Source: Marisediminitalea aggregata
Lineage (GTDB): Bacteria > Pseudomonadota > Gammaproteobacteria > Enterobacterales > Alteromonadaceae
Assembly (NCBI RefSeq): GCF_900129565.1
Contig: NZ_FQWD01000005.1
Coordinates: forward strand, 62,001-126,000
Length of the DNA: 64,000 bases
Reading direction: 5' to 3'
The notes below the pieces were generated by a model. The model had not been told where the DNA came from. It did not search any database and worked only from the letters and a program-made list of their open reading frames with translations. Shown one piece after another: positions 44,404 to 52,303 of this stretch (the first letter of the stretch is position 1; each line of letters begins with the position of its first letter). Position numbers and translations under genes: made by a program.

Positions 44404-45363
44404 ATGAGCTCTTGGAAGGTATCTACCGATAATTGTCCAATGGTTGAACGCTCTAATGTTTGGCAACAAGCGATGCATAAAGTGTGTATGCCGCCCTGTC
44501 AATTTCGAACAGGTAACGCGAAGTTCCGGGGTAACATCAATACCATTGATACCCCTTTAGGCATCGAGTTCTCTATTTTGTCCGGCTCGCCGATGGAGAT
44601 CTCCGGGAAGTGCACAGAACAGCCATTTTCCTTTTGGCTGGCGCTGCTACTGGACGGCGATTTTTCGCTTAAGTACAAGGGAGCGCAGTATCCCGCACAG
44701 GTTAATTCCATTATCTACGCGCCTACCGGGCTGGATATGACCCTGTCGGTGCATTCTGATTTCAAAATCCTGTACATGAAAGTGCCGGAAAACCTGATCC
44801 ACAAAAGGCTGTTGAATCTGAATTTACTCAACGTTGGCTATTTGCCATGTGAGTCTGGCCTTAACAAGGTGTTTGCGACCATGCTGGCGTCGTTGTGCGA
44901 CAACATGGACGAGCTGGAAAGTGCCGATTTGCGCCCCATTGAAATTGCGCTGTCTGAGTTTCTGATCAGCAACCTTATCCATCAAAGTGGCGTGCTGGAT
45001 TTTGGCAGTACCGCCAAAATTGACCAGTTTAAGCGCGTGTGCAACATGATTGATGCCAACCTGGCCGATCCGGAGCTGTCGCTGAATATGGTAGCGGTAC
45101 AGAATCACGTGTCACAGCGGTATATACAAAAGCTGTTTGAATCCAGCGGTACCAGCTTTGTGAATTACGTCAGAGCCCGCCGTCTTGAACGCTGCCGTTA
45201 TGAACTGGGGCATCCGGAGTACCGGCATTTGTCGGTGTCGGACATTTGTTTTCGTTGGGGGTTTAACGACGCCGGTCACTTTAGCCGGGTGTTTCGCAGT
45301 GAATTTGATATTACGCCACGGGAATACCGACGTCAGCACAGCCAAAGCGCCGTAACCAATTAG
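44404..45363 (+). CDS. AraC-family regulator (AraC_binding_2 type)
   Basis: From ATG 44404 with GAAGGAGGTG upstream the protein has 319 residues. The N-terminal half looks like a cupin-type AraC_binding_2 effector domain (SGKCTEQPFSFWLALLLDGDFSLKYKG). The C-terminal helix-turn-helix pair is about 215-310 (LNMVAVQNHVSQRYIQKLFE and VSDICFRWGFNDAGHFSRVFR). Proteins of this kind activate aromatic catabolic genes such as those for hydroxyphenylacetate or nitrogen aromatics. It lies between the TonB receptor and the convergent Rieske pair. It is probably the activator for the island. Confidence 0.85.
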   Translation: MSSWKVSTDNCPMVERSNVWQQAMHKVCMPPCQFRTGNAKFRGNINTIDTPLGIEFSILSGSPMEISGKCTEQPFSFWLALLLDGDFSLKYKGAQYPAQVNSIIYAPTGLDMTLSVHSDFKILYMKVPENLIHKRLLNLNLLNVGYLPCESGLNKVFATMLASLCDNMDELESADLRPIEIALSEFLISNLIHQSGVLDFGSTAKIDQFKRVCNMIDANLADPELSLNMVAVQNHVSQRYIQKLFESSGTSFVNYVRARRLERCRYELGHPEYRHLSVSDICFRWGFNDAGHFSRVFRSEFDITPREYRRQHSQSAVTN

Positions 45364-45378
45364 CAGAGCATAAAAAAC

Positions 45379-45401
45379 AAGCCGCTTACAATAAGCGGCT
45401 T
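45379..45401 (-). terminator. Terminator after the VanB-like gene
   Basis: A ten-base stem (AAGCCGCTTA/TAAGCGGCTT) with a three-base loop is followed on the minus strand by GTTTTTTA. It ends the Rieske operon and lies just after the convergent AraC gene. Confidence 0.82.
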
Positions 45402-45450
45402 GGCTACACACTTAGATTTGTTTCGCCGGAAGTCAGCATCTCACTGGCTT

Positions 45451-46410
45451 TTACAGGTCCAGCACCAGCTGTTTGGAAAACGCGCCAGAGCAGCACACCA
45501 TGATTGTGTCGTTGCGGGCTTTTTCCGCGTCGCTGAGTACATCATCGCGATGATCCGGTTCGCCCTCCAGTACTTTCACTTCGCAGCTACCGCATATGCC
45601 TTCAGCGCAGGCATAGGGCACCGCTATTTTCTCTGCTTTCAGGGCATCCAGAATAGTCTGCTCTTCACTGATATAGAGGGTTTTACCGGAGCGGGCGAGC
45701 ACGATGGTGTACCCGCCTTTTGCTACTTCTAACTCAGCGATAAAGCGTTCGCTATGGCAATGCTCAGGCGGATAGCTTTCACTGCATTTGTCGAAGGTAT
45801 CCAGCAGGCGTACCGGGCCGCAGCAATAAAAATGACTGCCTTTGGGTGCCTCTTCCATGACTTGCGCTACATCCATGCGGCTGGCAGAGGACTCACTGAA
45901 ATAGCAGTTAACTTGTCCGTATCTGGCTTGCTTTGCCAAGGTATTGATAGCCTGGAGCAGAGGAGCCTGTTCAGTGCACTTTGCTGCGAAATGTAACGAC
46001 CAGCTGCGCTGCTGGGCTTCCAATTGCAACGCCATCGACAGCAACGGCGTAACGCCAATACCGCCGCCAATCAGCACCGTGTGTGCATCGGTATTCGCCA
46101 AGCCAAAATGATTGCGCGGTGCGCCAACGGTTAGCGTATCGCCCGCCTGCAGATTGTCGTGTAACCAGCGCGAGCCGCCTCGACTGTTTGGGTCAAGGGC
46201 GACACCAATCACATACCGATGGGTTTCGCCCGGTGTGTTGCACAATGAATACTGGCGGATCAGGTCTGCGCTAATATGGACATCGATGTGCGCACCGGCT
46301 TCCACTGGCGGCAAGTGGGTTCCTGCAGCTGGACGCAGTTCGATGATGCGCGTGTTTTCGCCGTCGTATCGAATGGCGTGCACCAACAGTGAAAAAGTGG
46401 TTTGTTGCAT
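45451..46410 (-). CDS. VanB/PDR family oxidoreductase, Rieske partner
   Basis: The 319-residue reductase has the PDR order: a flavin domain with RQYSLCNTPG near 55-65, a nucleotide domain with IGGGIGVTPLLSMA and a C-terminal 2Fe-2S domain with CAEGICGSC and MVCC. It follows the Rieske oxygenase gene by 18 bases and is surely its electron donor. It is a paralogue of vanB at 9679. No separate ferredoxin gene is present, so the pair forms a two-component system like VanAB or phthalate and carnitine oxygenases. Confidence 0.9.
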   Translation of the reverse strand: MQQTTFSLLVHAIRYDGENTRIIELRPAAGTHLPPVEAGAHIDVHISADLIRQYSLCNTPGETHRYVIGVALDPNSRGGSRWLHDNLQAGDTLTVGAPRNHFGLANTDAHTVLIGGGIGVTPLLSMALQLEAQQRSWSLHFAAKCTEQAPLLQAINTLAKQARYGQVNCYFSESSASRMDVAQVMEEAPKGSHFYCCGPVRLLDTFDKCSESYPPEHCHSERFIAELEVAKGGYTIVLARSGKTLYISEEQTILDALKAEKIAVPYACAEGICGSCEVKVLEGEPDHRDDVLSDAEKARNDTIMVCCSGAFSKQLVLDL

Positions 46411-46428
46411 ACATTCACCGTCTTAGTA

Positions 46429-47619
46429 TTACTGTGATTTGCGTTTCATTTGTTTCCATTGCGCCCGATAACGCGGCACCAGCCAGGTGTTGAACTGACG
46501 CTGCGCGCCTTCCTGCCAGGAATAACGACCGCGCGGGGCATAACGAGAGCGCAGGCCTTTTTGTACGAGTTCATCAACATGGATGTCCTGGGCATTAATA
46601 TCCAGCGCACGCTCAACCACCATTTCCATTTTCTTGTCGAACTCCGGGTCATCCATGGCGCCTTTGGCGAACAAGACGCCTAAGTCCAGTTGGTGGCTTT
46701 CCGGGCCGTCAGCTCTGAGGATTAAGTAAATAACCGCATCACAAGTCAGTACCAGCGACAAACTGGGCGGCAGATTGGCAAACGCCATGCGATTGCGCTC
46801 TTCGTCATTCAGCTTGGGGAAAACCGGCATCAGCGCTTTCTGCGTTGGATTAAAGCTGGCGTCCTTGTGCAACGTGCCATTGGTACGGTAAAAGCCGGCT
46901 GTTTCTTCTGGCAGGAACTCCGGGAATTCGGCCAGTTCCGACGGAATGTAATCGTGAAATTCACCCTGGTGCAGGCGGTTTGCGTGATAGCCGTCGTTGT
47001 TGTTTTCAAACATGACTTTCCAGCTGAACGGATATTGAATATCGCGATCCGGTGCCGGGCCTTCGGCACTGGCAATCTCGTAATTGGCAAGTATTGGCTC
47101 AAGCGCAGTTAATCTTGGCGCTAATGGTTTAGCATCATCGTCGAAGTTAATGAAGATAAAGCCATGCCAGATCTCCAGCTTAAAGTTTGGCAGGCCCGAT
47201 GTTTCCTTGTGAAAATTACAGGTCTTCTCCATGGCCGGCGCATTAATTAAATCGCCTTTTAAATTGTACACCCAGTGGTGATACGGACAGGTGAAAGTAC
47301 GGGTATTCCCAGCGCCTTCGGCAACCAGCATAGCACGGTGCTGACACACCGAAGACATGGCGCGGATTGTACCGTCGCGATCATGAACAACAACAATGGG
47401 CTCGTTAACAACAGTGGTAGTGTAAAAGTCGCCCGGATTTGGCAGCCAGTCGACCCGGCCAACACACAGCCATTCGTGATCGAATAAGGCGCGCTTCTCG
47501 AAATCAAAAAAGCCGGCATCGGTATAGCACAGCGGTGGTAGCGTGTTGGCGTGTTCTATTTCTTGTATTGAGCTTTCTAAGCTGTCAAAAAAATCATCGT
47601 TCAAAAAAAACGGGCTCAT
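46429..47619 (-). CDS. Rieske ring-hydroxylating/demethylating oxygenase alpha subunit
   Basis: From ATG 47619, with CAGGAG upstream, the protein has 396 residues. The Rieske ligands are C92, H94, C111 and H114 (CQHRA, CPYHHW). The mononuclear iron site is at 205-217 (ENNNDGYHANRLH, with H212 and H217 and a bridging aspartate). By overall shape it belongs with oxygenases that act on ring carboxylates or on quaternary amines (stachydrine or carnitine type) rather than with VanA. Its exact substrate is unknown. No beta-subunit gene is adjacent. It is divergent from a secreted cupin gene across 373 bases. Confidence 0.87.
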   Translation of the reverse strand: MSPFFLNDDFFDSLESSIQEIEHANTLPPLCYTDAGFFDFEKRALFDHEWLCVGRVDWLPNPGDFYTTTVVNEPIVVVHDRDGTIRAMSSVCQHRAMLVAEGAGNTRTFTCPYHHWVYNLKGDLINAPAMEKTCNFHKETSGLPNFKLEIWHGFIFINFDDDAKPLAPRLTALEPILANYEIASAEGPAPDRDIQYPFSWKVMFENNNDGYHANRLHQGEFHDYIPSELAEFPEFLPEETAGFYRTNGTLHKDASFNPTQKALMPVFPKLNDEERNRMAFANLPPSLSLVLTCDAVIYLILRADGPESHQLDLGVLFAKGAMDDPEFDKKMEMVVERALDINAQDIHVDELVQKGLRSRYAPRGRYSWQEGAQRQFNTWLVPRYRAQWKQMKRKSQ

Positions 47620-47992
47620 AGCGGCTCCTGCACATAGTTGAGGTTCACACAAAGGCGGTTAGTACAGGCTCTGCTGACTTGCTTTGTGTCAATCTGAATT
47701 AAATTCTATGCATTCGATGCTACGGGATTTGCTCCGGCGAAGATTGTGCATTTGCGTACAATTACTGGATTACCAACGTATGATTGCGCACAGCTTGTAC
47801 TGCCATAGCCGGTAAAAAAACATTTTAGCGAGCGACAGCGTTAGCTGTTTTGCGTCGCCTACCATAGAAATAGGCAAGTAGTTGAGATAATCGTTCTAAC
47901 GTTGTTGGCGCTATCCGCGCTAGCCTTTATGTCTGTTAGGTTGCTATTGAAAACACTGATTTACAGCAGTGAACAGGCAAAACGGGAGCAAT
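47620..47992. promoter_or_regulatory. Divergent spacer, Rieske and cupin genes
   Basis: This 373-base spacer separates the Rieske oxygenase operon from the cupin gene and must hold both promoters. I found no gene or long palindrome in it. Confidence 0.35.
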
Positions 47993-48511
47993 ATGATTAA
48001 GCAACTTCGGTTAGGCAAAAAACGGTGGCTGTGCAGTTTGGTTTTTCTGCTGCCCGGATTGTTAATGGCACAGGAAAAGCCGGTGTCTCAGGTGCATTAT
48101 CCTGTCAGTGAGCATCGCTTTTTTACCGGGCCTGAGCAATATTTCACCGGTACTGCTGAGGTAGAAGTGTTGTTCCCGGCTAACGATACGGCTGCGTATT
48201 CAGGCGCTTATGTTACTTTTGCTGCCGGGGCGCGTTCTGCCTGGCATGCACATCCCGCAGGTCAGCATATACTTGTTATATCAGGCACAGCCCGCACCGG
48301 GACACGGGATGGCAAGGTACTGGAGTTTGGCCCGGGTGAGGCGGTATGGTGCCCGCCGGGTATTGACCACTGGCATGGTGCGACACCCGATGCTGAGATG
48401 AAACATCTGGTACTTACCGGTGTGAAAGACGGTGAAAACGTAGTGTGGAAAGAAAAGGTGTCCGACACAGATTACCGCACGCCAGTAACTGCCGTTCATC
48501 ATAGTGATTAA
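47993..48511 (+). CDS. Secreted cupin-domain protein
   Basis: From ATG 47993 with GGGAGC upstream the protein has 172 residues. It has a basic start, a hydrophobic segment and a signal cleavage after LLMAQ. A single cupin domain follows, with metal-site residues in AWHAHPAGQHIL and CPPGIDHWHGATP. It resembles cupins annotated as hydroxynitrile-lyase-like or carboxymuconolactone-decarboxylase-linked. Function is not certain. It precedes an AraC regulator and an MFS transporter on the same strand and is divergent from the Rieske gene. Confidence 0.77.
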   Translation: MIKQLRLGKKRWLCSLVFLLPGLLMAQEKPVSQVHYPVSEHRFFTGPEQYFTGTAEVEVLFPANDTAAYSGAYVTFAAGARSAWHAHPAGQHILVISGTARTGTRDGKVLEFGPGEAVWCPPGIDHWHGATPDAEMKHLVLTGVKDGENVVWKEKVSDTDYRTPVTAVHHSD

Positions 48512-48555
48512 TATGCATTTTGCGTTGATTGCGCAGTAACCGCTAGGGCAGAACG

Positions 48556-49455
48556 ATGGCATTGCAACAGTTGCAACAATCCATGGCCGCAACACTAACG
48601 CGGCTGCAAGCTGACGAAGGGGATATGGAAACCGATATCCCTGGTTTACTGCTGTTTCGACGCAATCAGCCCAGCGAGCCGGCATTTTGTTTAGTCGAGC
48701 CAAGTATTGTGCTGGTGGCGCAGGGGCGCAAGCAAATGGTCGCGGGCGGCGCCGCGTACCCTTACGATACCAGCTCGTTTTTAGTCAATTCAGTTGATTT
48801 GCCGGCGAGTTCACAGGTCATTGAGGCCAGCCCTGACTCGCCTTGTGTGGGATTGGTGTTAAAGCTGGATTTCAGGTTACTCGCCGACCTCGCGGCGCAG
48901 ATTAACAATCCGAATCCCGGCGATGGTGAAGTAAAAGGGATCAGTGCCAGTCTGGGCGCAATGACACCAAAATTATTTTCACCCCTCACGCGCCTAGTGG
49001 AGCTGTTGGAAGAGCCGGATGCTATTGAGGTATTGGCACCCATGTTGAAGCGCGAGATTCACTTTCGCCTGCTTCAAACCGACAAAGCCGCCATGCTCAT
49101 GCACATTGCCTCGTTCGACAGTCAGGCGTTTCGGGTATCCAAAGCCATTAACTGGCTGAGACAACATTTCAATGCCGTGGTGCGGGTCGAAACGTTGGCG
49201 GGCATGGCTAACATGAGCCAGCCTACTTTCCATTTGCACTTTCGTCAGCTCACCGGCATGAGCCCGCTTCAATATCAAAAGTGGCTGCGGCTCAACGAAG
49301 CAAAACGCCTGATGTTGAATAACCAGTGCGATGCGTCTACGGCAGCGTTTGAGGTGGGATATGAAAGCCCATCGCAATTTAGTCGTGAATACCGGCGTCT
49401 GTTTGGCGTTCCACCAAGAGCCGACATGGCACAAATGCGCCGGGTCACTCAATAA
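48556..49455 (+). CDS. AraC-family regulator, YqhC/AraC_N type
   Basis: The 299-residue protein has the N-terminal AraC_N domain (ETDIPGLLLFRRNQPSEP, then PSIVLVAQGRKQMVAGG) and a C-terminal helix-turn-helix pair (VETLAGMANMSQPTFHLHFRQL and AAFEVGYESPSQFSREYRRLF). Relatives such as YqhC activate aldehyde reductase and detoxification genes. It is 44 bases after the cupin gene and 20 bases before the MFS gene. It probably controls this small operon and perhaps its own expression. Confidence 0.86.
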   Translation: MALQQLQQSMAATLTRLQADEGDMETDIPGLLLFRRNQPSEPAFCLVEPSIVLVAQGRKQMVAGGAAYPYDTSSFLVNSVDLPASSQVIEASPDSPCVGLVLKLDFRLLADLAAQINNPNPGDGEVKGISASLGAMTPKLFSPLTRLVELLEEPDAIEVLAPMLKREIHFRLLQTDKAAMLMHIASFDSQAFRVSKAINWLRQHFNAVVRVETLAGMANMSQPTFHLHFRQLTGMSPLQYQKWLRLNEAKRLMLNNQCDASTAAFEVGYESPSQFSREYRRLFGVPPRADMAQMRRVTQ

Positions 49456-49475
49456 CCCCTTTCAGTGAGAGTAGT

Positions 49476-50690
49476 ATGCAAGCCAAGCCGGACCATCCAG
49501 ATACCACGTTAAACTCGCCAGCACAGCAGGACGCTGCTTACTGGAGTGGCGTGTTCGCCATGTCGTTGTGCATATTTGCGTTGATTGCCTCTGAATTTAT
49601 GCCAGTGAGTCTGCTGACGCCCATCGCATCGTCGTTTGGAGTTTCAGAAGGCATGGTCGGTCAGGGTATCGCCATTTCTGGCGCATTTGCGGTGCTCACC
49701 AGTTTGTTCATTCCTGTTATTGCCGGTGGGTTGGATCGCAAATACCTGTTGTTGGGTATGACCGCACTAATGGGTACATCAGGCGCAGTGATCGCGCTGT
49801 CGGCTAACTATTTTACGTATATGTTGGGGCGGATATTGATTGGCGTCGTGGTTGGCGGCTTCTGGTCAATGTCGGCTGCAGCCGCTATGCGTTTGGTGCC
49901 AGCGCACAAAGTGCCCCGTGCGCTGGCTATTTTTAACGGCGGAAATGCCCTTGCTATGATCATTGCCGCACCACTCGGCGCCTATCTGGGCGCAGTGATG
50001 GGCTGGCGAGGCGCATTCTTTTGTCTCGTGCCCCTGTCGGTTGTGACTTTTGTCTGGCAATGGCGGAGTCTGCCGCTTATGCCGGTGACACCGTCAGCTA
50101 ACAAGGGAACCCCAGCGCTGCAGGTAGTCGGGTTACTCGCCCGGCGCTACGTGCTAATTGGCTCGTTAGCCGTCGGCACCTTTTTTATGGGGCAGTTTAC
50201 GCTGTACACCTATGTTCGCCCATTTTTAGAAAGCGCTCTGGCAGCCGATGTCCAAACGGTATCGTCAGTGCTATTGGTTATTGGAATTGCGGGGTTTGTG
50301 GGGACATCGTTGGTTAACCGCGTGCTCAGCATTAGCGTAAATAAAACGCTTATTGTTATTCCCATACTCATGGCGTTTATCGCCTTATTGATTGTTAGCC
50401 TGCAAAGCGCCTTACTGCCCGTAGCAATATTGCTGGCGCTATGGGGGTTTATAGCCACCGCTGCCCCCGTTGGCTGGTGGGCCTGGCTAACCAATAACTT
50501 ACCCAACGACGCGGAAGCAGGTGGTGGCCTGATGGTGGCTGTGATCCAGCTGTCTATAGCTCTGGGGTCAACGCTTGGCGGATTGCTGTTTGATACGAAA
50601 GGGTACGCCGTGACTTTTGTAGCCAGTGCAGGCTTGCTATTCGTCGCCGCCTTGCTGGCCAGAGCATCCGCGAAATATTCTCAAGCCTGA
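49476..50690 (+). CDS. MFS efflux transporter, NepI/YdhP-like
   Basis: The protein has 404 residues and twelve membrane segments. The order ALIASEFMPVSLLTPIA, then GRILIGVVVGGFWSMSAAAAMRLVP and FNGGNALAMIIAAPLGAYLG is that of the DHA1 drug/nucleoside efflux group including NepI and YdhP. It should pump out a small compound with protons. It follows an AraC gene by 20 bases and ends nine bases before the convergent halogenase stop. Export of a toxic pathway intermediate is one possibility. Confidence 0.85.
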   Translation: MQAKPDHPDTTLNSPAQQDAAYWSGVFAMSLCIFALIASEFMPVSLLTPIASSFGVSEGMVGQGIAISGAFAVLTSLFIPVIAGGLDRKYLLLGMTALMGTSGAVIALSANYFTYMLGRILIGVVVGGFWSMSAAAAMRLVPAHKVPRALAIFNGGNALAMIIAAPLGAYLGAVMGWRGAFFCLVPLSVVTFVWQWRSLPLMPVTPSANKGTPALQVVGLLARRYVLIGSLAVGTFFMGQFTLYTYVRPFLESALAADVQTVSSVLLVIGIAGFVGTSLVNRVLSISVNKTLIVIPILMAFIALLIVSLQSALLPVAILLALWGFIATAAPVGWWAWLTNNLPNDAEAGGGLMVAVIQLSIALGSTLGGLLFDTKGYAVTFVASAGLLFVAALLARASAKYSQA

Positions 50691-50699
50691 ACCTCTTGC

Positions 50700-52193
50700 T
50701 TACCACGCCTTAAGGTATTCGCCATGTGGCATAAGCTGCCCCACTGAGTGGGCAAGCGCGTGATCTATGCGAGCCAGCAGGTCATGCAAAGGCTTAATAT
50801 CAGTAGTGGCCACGATCGGGTCGACATCGCGAGGCAATACATTCATTCCGGTGGCGACGGCATGCCAGCTGTGATCGGCAAACAGGTCAGACTGCCCGTG
50901 GGACACCACACCGCGGGTGCGATAGAGTGCGAGTTTATGCGCAAGGGTGGTTGGTATTTCGCGCTGCTGCCAGCTTTGCCAGAAACAGGTGTCGTTGCGC
51001 AGGGACACGCAATAGTGCAACACAATAAAGTCGCGGATGTGCTGGTACTCTGCCAGCATCAGCTGATTGTATTCGTGAATGGTTGCCTTACAAGGCGGGC
51101 TCGATGGCAGTAGTTTGGCCAGGTTCAGGATGCCGCGCATGATCAGGTAAATTCCCGTGGACTCCAGCGGCTCCAAAAAGCCTGCCGACAAACCAATTGC
51201 CACACAATTACTGCGCCAGAACTGTTCGAGGTGGCCGGTTTTAAACGTCAAAAGTCTGGGTTCGTTCAGCAATGGCGTGGTTAACTGGGTTTGCAGGTAA
51301 CGCTTTGCCTCGTCGGGGCTGGTGTACTGGCTACAAAACACCAGACCGTTGCCGGTGCGGTGCTGCAGCGGAATCTGCCAGCGCCAACCCATGGGCTCAG
51401 CAATGGCTTTGGTGTAGGGAACGGGCTCCTCGGTATTTTCCGTTTGTACAACCCAGGCGCGATCTACCGGCAGATAGCGCTGCCAATCGGTAAATCCGGT
51501 GTTCAGTGCCTGGCCCATCAGCCGTGCCTGTGTGCCCGTGCAGTCGATAAAAAAATCGCCGTCGATGTGCTCACCTGTGCGGGTAATAAGGCGCTGAATG
51601 GCGCTATTGTCGGGGCACATCTGAACGTGTTCAATATGCGCTTGTTTATGCACAACGCCTTTGCTCACAGCAAAGTCCCGTAAAAATACCGCAACCTGCT
51701 GTGCATCAAAATGGTAGGCGTACCCCATCTGGCTTAAATTATTGGGCTGCTGTGGATTGGGTATATAAAACTTATTTTCCTGCGCCATGCGCGCGGATGC
51801 CGAAAAGTCGGTATAGGTTTGAGTCAGGCCGCTTCGGTGAGCGTGTAACCATTGCTGGAAGAACGGTTTGCCGTCGATGCGGGCACCTACATGCCCGAAA
51901 GGGTGCCAGTAACTGTGACCCGTAGTTTGCCAATGGCTAAACTGAATACCCAGTTTAAAAGTGGCCTGGGTTGCTTTTACGAAGGTTTGTTCGTCTATAC
52001 CAAGCAGTTTTATAAAGTCGACAAAACTGGGCACGGTAGCTTCACCTACGCCTACACCGGGTTGGTCCGGAGACTCTACCAGCGTAATGCGGGCGCCCGT
52101 ACCGTTAAGCAATTTGCCGAGCAGTGCGGCTGTCATCCAGCCTGCGGTGCCACCGCCTGCAATAACGTAATGGTGTATAGCTGAGGTGTGCAC
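50700..52193 (-). CDS. Flavin-dependent tryptophan halogenase family protein
   Basis: The 497-residue protein starts at GTG 52193 with CCGGAGGATCA upstream. It has the FAD loop GGGTAGWM at residues 13-20 and the halogenase lysine K80 in TFKLGIQF (equivalent to K79 of PrnA). It also has the GWRWQIP motif that separates the halogenases from other flavoproteins and the late SAGFLEPLESTGIYLI region with the conserved glutamate. The real substrate is probably not tryptophan: this subfamily is often coded next to carbohydrate TonB receptors in marine bacteria and Caulobacter. It follows such a receptor here, separated by a strong hairpin. FADH2 would come from an unlinked reductase. Confidence 0.87.
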   Translation of the reverse strand: MHTSAIHHYVIAGGGTAGWMTAALLGKLLNGTGARITLVESPDQPGVGVGEATVPSFVDFIKLLGIDEQTFVKATQATFKLGIQFSHWQTTGHSYWHPFGHVGARIDGKPFFQQWLHAHRSGLTQTYTDFSASARMAQENKFYIPNPQQPNNLSQMGYAYHFDAQQVAVFLRDFAVSKGVVHKQAHIEHVQMCPDNSAIQRLITRTGEHIDGDFFIDCTGTQARLMGQALNTGFTDWQRYLPVDRAWVVQTENTEEPVPYTKAIAEPMGWRWQIPLQHRTGNGLVFCSQYTSPDEAKRYLQTQLTTPLLNEPRLLTFKTGHLEQFWRSNCVAIGLSAGFLEPLESTGIYLIMRGILNLAKLLPSSPPCKATIHEYNQLMLAEYQHIRDFIVLHYCVSLRNDTCFWQSWQQREIPTTLAHKLALYRTRGVVSHGQSDLFADHSWHAVATGMNVLPRDVDPIVATTDIKPLHDLLARIDHALAHSVGQLMPHGEYLKAW

Positions 52194-52230
52194 TGATCCT
52201 CCGGTTTGAGTCTAGAGCCTAACGTAGAAA

Positions 52231-52275
52231 GCCACCAACCCTTGTTTATTTACTTCATAAACAAGTGCCGGTGGC
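52231..52275 (-). terminator. Compound hairpin between receptor and halogenase genes
   Basis: On the minus strand an inner nine-base stem (CTTGTTTAT/ATAAACAAG) sits in an outer stem (GCCACC/GGTGGC), followed by TTTCTACG. It lies 28 bases after the receptor stop and 37 bases before the halogenase GTG. It may cut halogenase expression relative to the receptor. Confidence 0.6.
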
Positions 52276-52303
52276 CATGCCCGAACAACGTTCGTTGCCT
52301 TGA

